64,000 nucleotides of DNA from the NCBI RefSeq assembly GCF_001570525.1, contig NZ_BBXC01000017.1, positions 72,074 through 136,073 of the forward strand, in the 5' to 3' direction. The translations under genes were made by a program, and so were the position numbers. Below are positions 28,986-37,548 of this stretch, in pieces. The stretch comes from Herbidospora sakaeratensis (GTDB lineage: Bacteria; Actinomycetota; Actinomycetes; Streptosporangiales; Streptosporangiaceae). Each line of letters begins with the position of its first letter. Position 1 is the stretch's first letter. The notes under the pieces were generated by a model. That model made no database searches. It had not been told where the DNA came from and saw nothing but the letters and a program-made list of their open reading frames with translations.

Positions 28986-29877
28986 CCTGAACCACGCCGT
29001 CGCGGCGCACCCTCGTCTCGAACGAGGGCTGCTTCGCCGTCGCCGGGCCGTGGATCACCGCGCCGTCGGCGATCCGGAACACGCTGCCGTGCCACGGGCA
29101 CACCACGCACGGCTCGCCGTTCTCGACCGTCACGCGGCCCTGGTGCAGCGGCCCGGCCAGGTGGGAGCACCCGTCGGCGAGCACCGTCACGCCCTCGCCC
29201 AGCCGCAGCACGAACAGGTCGATGTAGCCCAGGCGGCGGGCGACGGGCCGGCCGTTGGGCAGGTCGCTGATCGGGCCGAGGTCGTGCCAGCCGGTCGGCA
29301 CCAGATGGCTGACCTGCTCGGCGTGGTTGGCCCCCGCGGCGAGCCGGTAGGCCAGGTGGCCGCCCAGGTAGGCGCCGGCGCTCGCGGCCATCAGGCCCGC
29401 CGTGGCGAAGACCCGCCCGGCCTTCTCGCGCCCGGCGATCCGGAACGCCAGCGAGCCCGCGTAGAGGCCCACGGCGGCGGCGTTGGCGAGGGCGTGCACG
29501 AACCCGACCCGCTGCTGCTCGCGGTGCAGGGTCGACCAGTCGGTGACCCCCGCCGCGGCGGTCGGCAACGCGGTCGCCAGGCCGGCGGCCAGCACGGTCC
29601 GGGCGGCCATGGGGTCGGACTTGGTCACGTCGAGGATGGCGGTGGCCACGAAACAGCCCACGGCCACGGTCGCCAGCGGCGGGTGCACCGGATGGCCGAT
29701 CGGCACGCCGTGGAGCGCGTCACGCACCCAGCCCGGCCCGATGCGGGCGCGGACCGCCTTCGCGAGCCCTCTGATCGGCCGGTCGAGCGTCGTGGCGTGT
29801 TCGAGCCGGTCGAGGAGATCGCCGCCGCCATTGCCGATTTTGCGTGGCTTCGCGGACTTCTCGGTTGATCTGTCCAT
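28969..29877 (-). CDS. DUF2231 membrane domain fused to a Rieske [2Fe-2S] domain
   Basis: 302-residue protein with two parts. The N-terminal DUF2231 domain has about four membrane helices and GVPIGHPVHPPL, with conserved His residues. The C-terminal Rieske ferredoxin domain carries the cluster ligands C-S-H in DGCSHLAGPLHQG and C-P-W-H in CVVCPWHGSVF. The combination suggests a membrane-bound electron-transfer protein. ATG 29877 has AGGGGG nine bases upstream; a GTG at 29886 is inside that spacer. The molybdopterin oxidoreductase gene downstream of the HD gene could be a redox neighbour, but no partnership is shown. Confidence 0.87.
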   Translation of the reverse strand: MDRSTEKSAKPRKIGNGGGDLLDRLEHATTLDRPIRGLAKAVRARIGPGWVRDALHGVPIGHPVHPPLATVAVGCFVATAILDVTKSDPMAARTVLAAGLATALPTAAAGVTDWSTLHREQQRVGFVHALANAAAVGLYAGSLAFRIAGREKAGRVFATAGLMAASAGAYLGGHLAYRLAAGANHAEQVSHLVPTGWHDLGPISDLPNGRPVARRLGYIDLFVLRLGEGVTVLADGCSHLAGPLHQGRVTVENGEPCVVCPWHGSVFRIADGAVIHGPATAKQPSFETRVRRDGVVQVRPAR

Positions 29878-29925
29878 CGATGTCACCCCCTGACACGACG
29901 TACCCGGCCTGTCAGGAGACGAACA

Positions 29926-30528
29926 TCATCGGGCGAGGTGACCTCGGAGCACCGAGGTCTCCACCAGGTCGTGGGCGTAGGCGCCCAGGGTGGGGGAGCC
30001 CTCCTCGATGATCGCCACGTTGGCGAGCACCTGGGAGGCGGTGACCTTGTAAAGCGCCCAGGTGCCGCCGTCGTTGTGGTGGTTGGCCATGATCGGCGCG
30101 AGCCGGTCGAGGGCCTTGGCGTAGCGGGCCTCGGGGGTCTGCCGGGCCTCGAACTCGTCCCAGAGCTCCCGCAGGGGGCCCGCCTGGTCGCTCGGCAGCA
30201 GCCCGAAGATCCGGTCGGCCGCGGCCCGCTCGGCCGCCTCCTGCGCCTCGACCGCCACCCGGTCGTAGATGAACGTGTCACCGGCGTCGATCTCGACGAT
30301 GTCGTGGACGAGCAGCATGCGCACCACCCGGTCGATGTCGGTGCCCGCCGGGGCGTGCTCGGCCATCACCAGCGCCCAGACGCCGAGCTGCCACGAGTGC
30401 TCGGCGTCGTTCTCGCGGCGCGATCCGTCGATGAGGGTGTTCCGGCGGATGACACGCTTCAGCTTGTCGATCTCCACCACGAAGGCGAGCTGAGCGTCGA
30501 GGCGATCCCGGTGCTGCGCGATGGTCAC
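29926..30528 (-). CDS. HD-domain phosphohydrolase, YfbR/HDDC2-like
   Basis: 200-residue HD-superfamily enzyme. The metal-binding His of ENDAEHSWQL, the HD pair in MLLVHDIVEIDAGD and the downstream Asp region (KALDRLAPI) match 5'-deoxynucleotidase/HDDC2-type proteins. Substrate assignment is by family. GTG 30528 starts the frame directly before MTIAQHRDRL. It sits in the same direction as, and just downstream of, the molybdopterin oxidoreductase gene (23 bases). Confidence 0.87.
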   Translation of the reverse strand: MTIAQHRDRLDAQLAFVVEIDKLKRVIRRNTLIDGSRRENDAEHSWQLGVWALVMAEHAPAGTDIDRVVRMLLVHDIVEIDAGDTFIYDRVAVEAQEAAERAAADRIFGLLPSDQAGPLRELWDEFEARQTPEARYAKALDRLAPIMANHHNDGGTWALYKVTASQVLANVAIIEEGSPTLGAYAHDLVETSVLRGHLAR

Positions 30529-30551
30529 CGCGCCACCCTATTCCGTGGTGA

Positions 30552-32654
30552 TCAAACGCGGCACAGGATCACCGGAACACCGTTGAACACGGCATTCCCG
30601 GACAGCGGATCGATGATCTTTTCATCCGTCAGCACGTTGACGTTCACACCCGCGTTCCCGGAAGCCACCTGTTGCGGCAACCCGTCGTGCCCCCAGCCGT
30701 GCGGCAGGCTCACCACCCCCGGCATGATCTTGTCGGTCGGTTCGAGGGGCACGGTCAGCTCGCCCGCCGCCGACCGGACGAGGGCGTGGTCGCCGAGCCC
30801 GAGCCGGGCGACGTCCACGGGGTTGATCTGCAACGTGCAGCGGTTGGTGCCGCCGACGAGCGGCTCGATGTTGTGCAACCAGGAGTTGTTGGAGCGCAGG
30901 TGCCGGCGTCCGATGAGCACGAACTCCGGGTTCTGTACGGCGAGCCGGTCCCTGAGCCGGGCGACGTCCTCCACGATCTCCGGCGGCGCGAGCTCGATCC
31001 TCCCCGAGGCCGTGGTGAGGATCTCCGGCAGCCGCGGCGTGAGGGGCCCCAGGTCGAGCCCGTGGGGGTGCTCGTCGCGCAGCCTGCGCAGCGTGAGGTC
31101 GCCGCCGTTCCATTTCCCGTACGGCCCCAGCCGCAGCATGGCGTCGAGCCGACGCTCGGCCCCGGTGTCCCCGTCGAGTTCGGCGGGGTCGTGGTCGCCG
31201 ATCAACTGGCCGATGATCAGATCGTCCACCCCGGAGAAGCCGGAGGCGATCTCGATGAGCCGGATGAGGATCTCCGCTTCCGAGGGCCCGTCGGAGGCCA
31301 GGATCGGCGGGGAGTAGCGGGCGTAGTTGCGCACCGCGAAGCCCAGCAGCGCGAAGTCGTAGTGGCCGGTGGCCAGCAGCCGGGGCGGCGGCAGGATCAC
31401 GTTCGCGTGGCGGGTGGTCTCGTTGAGGTAGATGTCGACGCTGACCATGAAGTCGAGCTGCGCGAGGGCCCCGGCCAGCCGTTTCGCGTTGGGCGCCGAC
31501 GAAGCGGGGTTCCCGGCCACGGTCACCAGGGCCCTGATCCGCCCCTCGCCTGGCGTCTCGATCTCGTCGGCCAGGGTCGCGACCGGCAGTTCGCCGTTGG
31601 TCTCCTTCAGGCCGCGCACCCGGCTGGTCCACCGTCCGGTCCGGTACGGCTTGCGCCGGCGCGCCCCCTCGGTGGCGGGCATCGGGAACATGGCCCCGCC
31701 CGGCCGGTCGAGATTGCCGGTGAGCACGTTCAGGACGTCCACGAGCCACTGCGTCACGGTGCCGAACTCGGCGGTGCACGTCCCGATGCGGGCGTAGACG
31801 GCGGCGGCGGGAGCGGCCGCGAGGGCGCGCGCGAGCCGTACCGTCACCTCGGCAGGGACGCCGCAGGCGGCCTCCACCACCTGCGGCGGGAAGTCCTTGA
31901 CGACCGCCTCGACCTCGGCGAGCCCCTCGACCGGAAGGGTGGTCGTCACGAGATTCTCGGCGAAGAGGGTGTGCGCGATGCCCGCCAGCAGGAACGCGTC
32001 GGTGCCCGGCCGGACGAAGACGTGCTCGTCGGCCAGCTCGGCGGTCCGCGTGCGTCGGGGGTCGACCACGACGAGGGTCCCGCCCCGCTTCCGGAGCGCC
32101 TTGAGCCGGCCGGGGAAGTCGGGCGCGGTGCAGAGCGACCCGTTCGACTCCAGCGGATTGGCCCCCAGCATGAGCAGGAAGTCGGTGCGATCGAGGTCGG
32201 GCACCGCGATCGTCATCGGATGCCCGAACATCAGCCCCGAGGCGACGTGCTTGGGCATCTGGTCGGCCGTGCTCGCCGAGAAGACGTTCCGGGTGCCCAG
32301 CGCCCTGATCAGCGCCCCTCCGTAGAGGGCCCCCGCCATGCTGTGGGCGCTGGGATTGCCCAGGTAGACGGCCCGCTCGGGTCCCGAGATGTCCTTCAGG
32401 CCCTTGGCGACGGCCGCGAAGGCCTCCTCCCAGCCCACCTCGCGCCACTGGTCACCCTCGCGAACCAATGGTGCGGAAAGCCGGTCGGGGTCTTCGTCGA
32501 GCCGCCCGAGCGAGGCCCCTTTGGGGCAGATGAAACCCTTGGAGAACGGATCGTCACGGTCGCCGGTGACCTTGGTGACGCGGTCGCCCTCCAGCGTGAT
32601 CGTGAGACCGCAGACGGCCTCACAGAGGGGACAGGTTCGGTGGACGGTCGTCAT
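30552..32654 (-). CDS. Molybdopterin oxidoreductase, formate dehydrogenase/nitrate reductase family
   Basis: 700-residue enzyme of the Mo/W-bisPGD family. The N-terminal [4Fe-4S] ligands are CPLCEAVC followed by ICPKG. Molybdopterin domains follow, with LMLGANPLESNGS, VVVDPRRTRTAE and a C-terminal dinucleotide-binding domain. There is no twin-arginine signal, so it is cytoplasmic. No Sec or Cys ligand could be assigned at the usual active-site position: the segment is STADQMPKHVAS, with His as a possible metal-proximal residue. Substrate unknown. ATG 32654 matches the usual family start; ATG 32663 is nine bases upstream. No accessory subunit gene is adjacent. Confidence 0.9.
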   Translation of the reverse strand: MTTVHRTCPLCEAVCGLTITLEGDRVTKVTGDRDDPFSKGFICPKGASLGRLDEDPDRLSAPLVREGDQWREVGWEEAFAAVAKGLKDISGPERAVYLGNPSAHSMAGALYGGALIRALGTRNVFSASTADQMPKHVASGLMFGHPMTIAVPDLDRTDFLLMLGANPLESNGSLCTAPDFPGRLKALRKRGGTLVVVDPRRTRTAELADEHVFVRPGTDAFLLAGIAHTLFAENLVTTTLPVEGLAEVEAVVKDFPPQVVEAACGVPAEVTVRLARALAAAPAAAVYARIGTCTAEFGTVTQWLVDVLNVLTGNLDRPGGAMFPMPATEGARRRKPYRTGRWTSRVRGLKETNGELPVATLADEIETPGEGRIRALVTVAGNPASSAPNAKRLAGALAQLDFMVSVDIYLNETTRHANVILPPPRLLATGHYDFALLGFAVRNYARYSPPILASDGPSEAEILIRLIEIASGFSGVDDLIIGQLIGDHDPAELDGDTGAERRLDAMLRLGPYGKWNGGDLTLRRLRDEHPHGLDLGPLTPRLPEILTTASGRIELAPPEIVEDVARLRDRLAVQNPEFVLIGRRHLRSNNSWLHNIEPLVGGTNRCTLQINPVDVARLGLGDHALVRSAAGELTVPLEPTDKIMPGVVSLPHGWGHDGLPQQVASGNAGVNVNVLTDEKIIDPLSGNAVFNGVPVILCRV

Positions 32655-32809
32655 GGATCTCATCGTGCGCCCGCGAGCAGGAGGGGCGGAAGCCCCAGAA
32701 CGGAATAAAATTCTGTGGCCCCCGCCGTCGCCCAGACGCCCCCGCGGACCGTCCGGGCCTCCTACTGAGCCGCGCCCGGCGCCCGGTGGGCACGGCCCAG
32801 CTCAACGGG

Positions 32810-33031
32810 TCAACCGGCCAGCACGAGCCGGCCGACCTCCTCGACCTCACGAACGACGTCGAAACGGGGATCGCGGTAGACGCGACTCCCGAAGCCTCTG
32901 CGAGTGGTGGTCCACTCCAGCTCATAAGCCCAACGATCCTGCGCGGAGCACAACCGACGGTCGGCCCCATCACGGAGCAGTATGAGTCGGGCCTTGCATA
33001 GCAAGATGGCGTTGGTACGGTGGAAGGGCAT
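32810..33031 (-). CDS. Small hypothetical protein upstream of the WhiJ-type cassette
   Basis: 73-residue basic protein starting MPFHRTNAILLCKARL. Support comes from AAGGAG exactly six bases before ATG 33031 and its divergent position beside a WhiJ-type regulator. No domain is recognised. The start region contains an 11-base palindrome, AGGAGACTCCT (33032-33042), covering the ribosome-binding site. WhiJ/DUF397 clusters often include extra small genes, so it may belong to that cassette; this is inference. Confidence 0.55.
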   Translation of the reverse strand: MPFHRTNAILLCKARLILLRDGADRRLCSAQDRWAYELEWTTTRRGFGSRVYRDPRFDVVREVEEVGRLVLAG

Positions 33032-33322
33032 AGGAGACTCCTTATCGGTGGCTTCGAGTGGAGCTCTCGGGTCGGGTCGTCGGTGGCAGCCTTCGGCCCG
33101 GCCTTTTTTCTTTGCCGGAGGTCACGAGGAACCGGCCGTGTCCGGTTAGCGATCTTCTGTGAACCTTCTACCTAGATGCTCTATCAGAAGAAGTTTGTCT
33201 GCAAGACATGGCGTAAAACTTCGCGAGGAATACACTGCAAGTCCGGATGCAAATTGCATACGATCGTCGGTGGCCCTCCCATGAGGGCACCAGTCCAGCG
33301 TCTGCGAGACGGGGGGACGGGG
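33032..33322. other. Divergent intergenic region of the WhiJ-type cassette
   Basis: 291 bases between the 73-residue ORF and the HTH gene. AT content is clearly higher than in flanking DNA, especially 33150-33260. It contains a T run at 33102-33109 but no convincing terminator stem. The HTH frame is open back to 33176, but the added residues lack family similarity. Promoters for both genes must lie here. Confidence 0.5.
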
Positions 33323-34216
33323 ATGCCAGAAAAGGACACTGCCACGCCTCGTCGCCGCCGCCTTGGGCAGCAACTTCGGAGACTTCGCGAAGTAACCGGG
33401 ATGACCGGCGCGAAGGTGGCCAAGCCGCTGGGCTGGTCAGCCGCGAAGGTAAGCCGTATAGAGAACGGCCTGACTCTGCCCAGTGAGGACGACGTTGCCG
33501 CGTTGGTTGCCGCGTATGGTGGCGACGATCCTGTGCTGAGCCAGATGATGAGGCTTCGCCGAGATGCTGCCCAAAAGGGCTGGTGGGGGCTCTTCAGCGA
33601 GTCCTTCCCGCCCGGATTCGCGGCATTTCTCGAACTCGAGGCCGAAGCCGAAGAGTTGCGGAACTGGGAACCGATGGTTCTCCCAGGGCTTCTGCAAACC
33701 GAGGACTACGCACGTGTCTTGATGAGCAACCTGTCGCAGCCGATCCTCCAGGCCCCGAAGACGTGGTTACAGGATCGAGTCGAGGTGAGGGTTCGCCGCC
33801 AGCAGACTCTCTTCCATAGCTCGAAGCCACTCCGATTCAGGGTCGTGTTCGAAGAGTCACTGCTGAGCCGTGATGTCGGCGGTCCCGTCGTGATGCGGAA
33901 CCAGATGGAGAGTCTGGCGGTCGCCAGCGAACTTGATCATATTGATATTCGGATCATCTCCAAGTCAAAGCTTCTGCCGGTGACCACCGGCCCCTTTGTG
34001 CACTTCACGTTCCCTGATTTCCCAGACCTCGTGTACCTCGAAGACCTCGAAGGATCTCGGTTTGTGGAAGATCCAGAGGAAGTCTTCGTATACGAGCGTG
34101 CTTTTGATCATTTGGTTGGGGTGGCCCTCGAGCCAGTCGCCTCACGGCAGTTGATCAAGGATGCTGCAGCGTACTGGCAGGGCATGATGCAGCAGAACGG
34201 GAACGTCGGCCAATGA
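33323..34216 (+). CDS. XRE-type HTH regulator with DUF5753 domain (WhiJ-like)
   Basis: 297-residue regulator. The N-terminal helix-turn-helix reads LGQQLRRLREVTGMTGAKVAKPLGWSAAKVSRIENG. The remainder is the DUF5753 ligand-like domain with WEPMVLPGLLQTEDYAR and YLEDLEGSRFVEDPEEV. This architecture defines the WhiJ family, which in Streptomyces works with BldB/DUF397-like small proteins in development. ATG 33323 follows a GGGGGG/GGGG tract. The next gene, a DUF397 protein, overlaps by four bases. Leu codon 149 (33767-33769) is TTA. Base composition is lower in GC than the neighbourhood, suggesting transfer. Confidence 0.92.
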   Translation: MPEKDTATPRRRRLGQQLRRLREVTGMTGAKVAKPLGWSAAKVSRIENGLTLPSEDDVAALVAAYGGDDPVLSQMMRLRRDAAQKGWWGLFSESFPPGFAAFLELEAEAEELRNWEPMVLPGLLQTEDYARVLMSNLSQPILQAPKTWLQDRVEVRVRRQQTLFHSSKPLRFRVVFEESLLSRDVGGPVVMRNQMESLAVASELDHIDIRIISKSKLLPVTTGPFVHFTFPDFPDLVYLEDLEGSRFVEDPEEVFVYERAFDHLVGVALEPVASRQLIKDAAAYWQGMMQQNGNVGQ

Positions 34217-34407
34217 CTTCAGGAAATGCGGTTTGGAAGAAGAGCACCCTCAGCAACGCGGGGAACTGCGTGGAGGTTGCTCGCCTTGACGAGGGGCAGG
34301 TGGGCGTGCGCGACAGCAAGGACCGGAACGGCACCGCCCTTGTCTTCACCCAGAACGAATGGCAGGCGTTCATCGGCGGTGTGAAGAGAGGCGAGTTCGA
34401 CCAGTAG
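34213..34407 (+). CDS. DUF397 protein, partner of the WhiJ-like regulator
   Basis: 64-residue DUF397 protein with the family pattern W-KS-S-GNCVEVA, VRDSKDR and FTQNEWQAFI. DUF397 genes sit next to WhiJ-type regulators and are thought to antagonise them, in some cases behaving like an antitoxin or anti-activator. ATG overlaps the regulator stop (ATGA), so the two are translated together. A GGTCCGGC/GCCGGACC hairpin (34424-34458) follows. Confidence 0.92.
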   Translation: MTSGNAVWKKSTLSNAGNCVEVARLDEGQVGVRDSKDRNGTALVFTQNEWQAFIGGVKRGEFDQ

Positions 34408-34423
34408 TCCCTGAGTGAGGGGA

Positions 34424-34458
34424 GGTCCGGCTGCGCCTGATTGATGCCTGGCCGGACC
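34424..34458 (+). terminator. Putative terminator after the first DUF397 gene
   Basis: Eight-base stem GGTCCGGC (34424-34431) and GCCGGACC (34451-34458) with a 19-base loop, no T tract. Confidence 0.5.
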
Positions 34459-34539
34459 ATAACCTGACGTTTTAGGACATTGAGTACCTAGGCCCCTTTT
34501 CGTCATTCTGACGGTGACCAAGACGAAAAGGGGTGGGCC

Positions 34540-34740
34540 GTGTCGAATGTCGACATGTCCGATGCCGTCTGGCACAAGAGCAGCTTCAGCACCACCGGAA
34601 ACTGTGTTGAAGTGGCTCGGGTGGCAGGAAGCTACACCGCAGTCCGCCACAGCCGGGACCCCGATGGGCCCGTACTGGTCTTCACCGAAGCCGAGTGGAA
34701 CGCCTTCCTCCAGGGTTTGGCGGTTGGAGAGTTCGACTAG
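34540..34740 (+). CDS. Second DUF397 protein
   Basis: 66-residue DUF397 paralogue of the preceding gene product: W-KSSFSTTGNCVEVARV, VRHSRDPDGP and FTEAEWNAFLQGL are shared. GTG 34540 follows AAAAGGGG. It is separated from the first copy by 132 bases and a hairpin, so it may have its own promoter and be expressed independently of the regulator. The stop is followed by a strong shared terminator. Confidence 0.9.
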   Translation: MSNVDMSDAVWHKSSFSTTGNCVEVARVAGSYTAVRHSRDPDGPVLVFTEAEWNAFLQGLAVGEFD

Positions 34741-34753
34741 GCGCTGACGTGAA

Positions 34754-34792
34754 AACGGCCCGCATTCCTCGGTGGGGAGGAGGCGGGCCGTT
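34754..34792. terminator. Bidirectional terminator between DUF397 and catalase genes
   Basis: Ten-base stem AACGGCCCGC (34754-34763) and GCGGGCCGTT (34783-34792), with a further short CCTC/GAGG pairing in the loop. It separates the plus-strand DUF397 gene from the minus-strand catalase gene. Confidence 0.85.
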
Positions 34793-34820
34793 GTCTGTTG
34801 GGGCCGAAACCCCGGCCGGA

Positions 34821-36269
34821 TCAGTCGATGCCCAGGCCCCGGGCCACGCCCTGGCCCAGGTCCTTGTGGACGTTGGTCCAGTATTCGACCACCCGCTTCT
34901 GCACCTCCGGCGTCATCTCCGGCGCCGAAGCGTGCCCGACGATGTTGCTCGTCAGGTTCGCCCGGTCCTCCTCGCTCAGCACGTTCTCCCACAACGCCCG
35001 AGGCTGCACGAAGTCGTCGTCCTCGGCATGCGGCCGGTACGCGGAGCGCATGATCTCCCCGGTCACGTGGTAGGTGTCCCCGGCGTACAGGTCCTCGAAG
35101 GCCGCCGGCCCGCCCATGCTGTTCGGCGCGTAGACAGGGTCGGGCATGTTGGCGTACCGCATCGCCCCGTCCCGGTTGTAGCTGTGCACCGGCACCCGGG
35201 GAGCGTTGATCGGCAGTTGCTGGTAGTTGGGCCCGATCCGGTACCGGTGGGTGTCCGGGTAGGAGAACAGCCGTCCCTGCAGCATCTTGTCCGGCGAGGG
35301 CCCGATGCCGGGCACGAAGTTCGACGGCTCGAAGCCCGCCTGTTCCACCTCGGCGAAGTAGTTCGCCGGGTTCCGGTTCAGGGTGAACCGGCCGATCGTG
35401 ATCTCCGGGTAGTCGCCGTGCGGCCACACCTTCGTCAGGTCGAACGGGTTGAAGCGGTAGTCGGCCGCCTCCTCGAACGGCATGATCTGCACGTTCACCG
35501 TCCACGACGGGTGGTCGCCGCGCTTGATGGCGTCGTACAGGTCCCTGATGTGGAAGTCGGCGTCCTGGCCGATCATCGCGGCGGCCTCGGCGTCGGTGAA
35601 GTTCTTGATGCCCTGGTCGGTGCGCAGGTGGTACTTGACCCAGAACTTCTCGCCGGCCGCGTTGTACCAGAGGAAGGTGTGCGAGCCGAAGCCGTGCATG
35701 TGCCGCCACGACGCCGGGGTGCCTCGGTCGCTCATCAGGAAGGTCACCTGGTGGGCCGACTCGGGTGACAACGTCCAGAAGTCCCACTGCATGTTGTGGT
35801 CGCGCATGTGGTTGTCGGCGCGGCGCTTCTGGCTGTGGATGAAGTCCTGGAACTTCTGCGGGTCCCGCACGAAGAAGATGGGGGTGTTGTTCCCGACCAG
35901 GTCGTAGTTGCCCTCGTCGGTGTAGAACTTGATGGCGAAGCCGCGCGGGTCGCGCTGGGTGTCGGCGCTGCCGAGTTCGCCGGCGACCGTCGAGAAGCGC
36001 AGGAACAGGTCGGTGCGGGCGCCCTTCTGGAACAGGCCGGCTTTGGTGAACTGGCTGACGTCCTCGGTGATCTCCATGAACCCGTGGGCGCCGCCGCCCT
36101 TGGCGTGGACGACGCGTTCAGGCACCCGCTCCCGGTTGAACTGGGCCATCTTCTGGATCAGATAGTGGTCCTGCAGCAGGAGCGGTCCTTCGGGGCCGAC
36201 GGAGAGCGAGAACTCGTCGCTCGGGGCCGGGGTGCCGGAATCCGTCGTGGTACGTGGCCTGTCAGTCAT
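34821..36269 (-). CDS. Monofunctional haem catalase, small-subunit type
   Basis: 482-residue clade-type small-subunit catalase that converts hydrogen peroxide to water and oxygen. The catalytic His is His55 in RVVHAKGGGAHG, the catalytic Asn is in VGNNTPIFF, and the proximal haem Tyr is in RLFSYPDTHRYRIG. Length is normal for the family. ATG 36269 has GGAGG seven bases upstream; the frame to 36314 has no better signal. The promoter side contains a 17-base palindrome. No Fur-family regulator is adjacent, unlike many actinobacterial catalase genes. Confidence 0.95.
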   Translation of the reverse strand: MTDRPRTTTDSGTPAPSDEFSLSVGPEGPLLLQDHYLIQKMAQFNRERVPERVVHAKGGGAHGFMEITEDVSQFTKAGLFQKGARTDLFLRFSTVAGELGSADTQRDPRGFAIKFYTDEGNYDLVGNNTPIFFVRDPQKFQDFIHSQKRRADNHMRDHNMQWDFWTLSPESAHQVTFLMSDRGTPASWRHMHGFGSHTFLWYNAAGEKFWVKYHLRTDQGIKNFTDAEAAAMIGQDADFHIRDLYDAIKRGDHPSWTVNVQIMPFEEAADYRFNPFDLTKVWPHGDYPEITIGRFTLNRNPANYFAEVEQAGFEPSNFVPGIGPSPDKMLQGRLFSYPDTHRYRIGPNYQQLPINAPRVPVHSYNRDGAMRYANMPDPVYAPNSMGGPAAFEDLYAGDTYHVTGEIMRSAYRPHAEDDDFVQPRALWENVLSEEDRANLTSNIVGHASAPEMTPEVQKRVVEYWTNVHKDLGQGVARGLGID

Positions 36270-36327
36270 CGGGTGTCCTCCAGAAGTCGTCTGGCCTATC
36301 ACCACTTTCCCCACGCTACGTCTCTTA

Positions 36328-36344
36328 ACTTGAACTATTCAAGT
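36328..36344. promoter_or_regulatory. 17-base palindrome between catalase and CapA genes
   Basis: ACTTGAA-CTA-TTCAAGT, perfect seven-base arms, in the AT-rich divergent intergenic region 59 bases upstream of the catalase ATG. Position and symmetry suggest an operator for a redox or stress regulator. It does not match the PerR or Zur consensus as I know them. Confidence 0.55.
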
Positions 36345-36407
36345 AAGTGAATTTCCCCAGTTTGTCCATAAGAAGTCTCCCTAAGGCGCGAACCTTCATG
36401 AGATGGC

Positions 36408-37493
36408 ATGCTCTGGACCGTGAGACGTGCAATTGCGATGATCGCCGCCGCTGCCCTGAGTGCCGGATGCGCCGCCGCCGCGGAGGATCCCGGCGTGGAG
36501 CGCGTCAAGGCGCCTGAGCAGGCCACCCGCGAGACGCCGTCTCCCAAGCCGAAGCCGACGAAGAAGCCGTTCACCATCGCCTTCGGGGGTGACGTCCACT
36601 TCGAGGGCATCCTGCGCACCCGGCTGAACGCCAACCCGAAGACCGCGCTCGGGCCGATCGCCAAGGTGTTGTCGAAGGCCGACCTCGCGATGGTCAACCT
36701 GGAGACCGCCATCACCGAGGCGGGCACCCCGGCCCCCGGCAAGCAGTACACCTTCCGCGCCCCCGCCAGCGCGCTGACCGCGCTCAAGGCCGCCGGCGTC
36801 GACGTCGCCTCGATGGCCAACAACCACGGCATGGACTACATGCAGAGCGGCCTGGACGACTCCCTCGCGGCCATCAAGAAGTCGAAGTTCCCCATCGTGG
36901 GCGTCGGGCGCAACGCCACCGAGGCCTACCGGCCCTGGCGGACCGTCGTGAACGGCAACAAGGTCGCGATCATCGGCGCGACCCAGGTGCTCGACGCCGA
37001 GTTCATCTCCTCGTGGACGGCCACCGGCTCCCAGGGCGGCCTCGCCTCGGCCAAGGAGGAGGCGCGGCTGATCCAGGCGGTCAAGAACGCCCGGAAGAAC
37101 AACGACACGGTGATCGTCCACCTGCACTGGGGGACCGAGCTGCAGAAGTGCCCCAACGAGGCGCAGCTCTCGCTGGCCCCCAAGCTGGTCGCGGCGGGCG
37201 CCGACGTCGTGGTCGGCGGGCACGCCCACATCCTGCTCGGCGCGGGTTACCTCGACAACGCCTACGTCAGCTACGGCCTGGGCAACTTCGTCTTCTACAA
37301 CTGGGGCCCCGACACCGGCCGGACCGGCGTGCTGACCCTGACGATCAACGGCCGCAAGGTGCTCAAGGACACCTGGACGCCGGCCCGCATCAACGGGGGC
37401 GTGCCCGTCCCGGTCACCGGGTCGGCGGGGCGGCAGGAGATCGCCTACTGGCGGTCGCTGCGCGAGTGCACCGGGCTTTCGGCCAAGCCGTGA
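36408..37493 (+). CDS. CapA-family lipoprotein
   Basis: 361-residue predicted lipoprotein with a calcineurin-like metallophosphatase fold. The lipobox LSAGC ends the signal peptide. Family motifs are GGDVHFEG, NLETAIT, ANNHGMDYM, HLHWGTE and GGHAHILLG, plus GNFVF. In bacilli CapA takes part in poly-gamma-glutamate capsule synthesis; no CapBC genes are nearby here. ATG 36408 is listed; GTG 36420 would give a tidier signal peptide. It is divergent from the catalase gene and followed by the DUF2252 gene at 56 bases. Confidence 0.87.
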   Translation: MLWTVRRAIAMIAAAALSAGCAAAAEDPGVERVKAPEQATRETPSPKPKPTKKPFTIAFGGDVHFEGILRTRLNANPKTALGPIAKVLSKADLAMVNLETAITEAGTPAPGKQYTFRAPASALTALKAAGVDVASMANNHGMDYMQSGLDDSLAAIKKSKFPIVGVGRNATEAYRPWRTVVNGNKVAIIGATQVLDAEFISSWTATGSQGGLASAKEEARLIQAVKNARKNNDTVIVHLHWGTELQKCPNEAQLSLAPKLVAAGADVVVGGHAHILLGAGYLDNAYVSYGLGNFVFYNWGPDTGRTGVLTLTINGRKVLKDTWTPARINGGVPVPVTGSAGRQEIAYWRSLRECTGLSAKP

Positions 37494-37536
37494 TTTGTCA
37501 ATCGGCTGGTCATGGCGTTGTCAGGCCCGGCGGCAC

Positions 37537-37542
37537 TACCGT
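37537..37542 (+). promoter_or_regulatory. -10 element for leaderless DUF2252 mRNA
   Basis: TACCGT matches TANNNT and ends six bases before ATG 37549, where no ribosome-binding site exists. Confidence 0.45.
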
Positions 37543-37548
37543 CTCCTC

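Noticed and set aside
33100-34740. Integrated mobile element
   Set aside because: Lower GC suggests transfer, but there is no integrase, transposase, tRNA target or flanking repeat.
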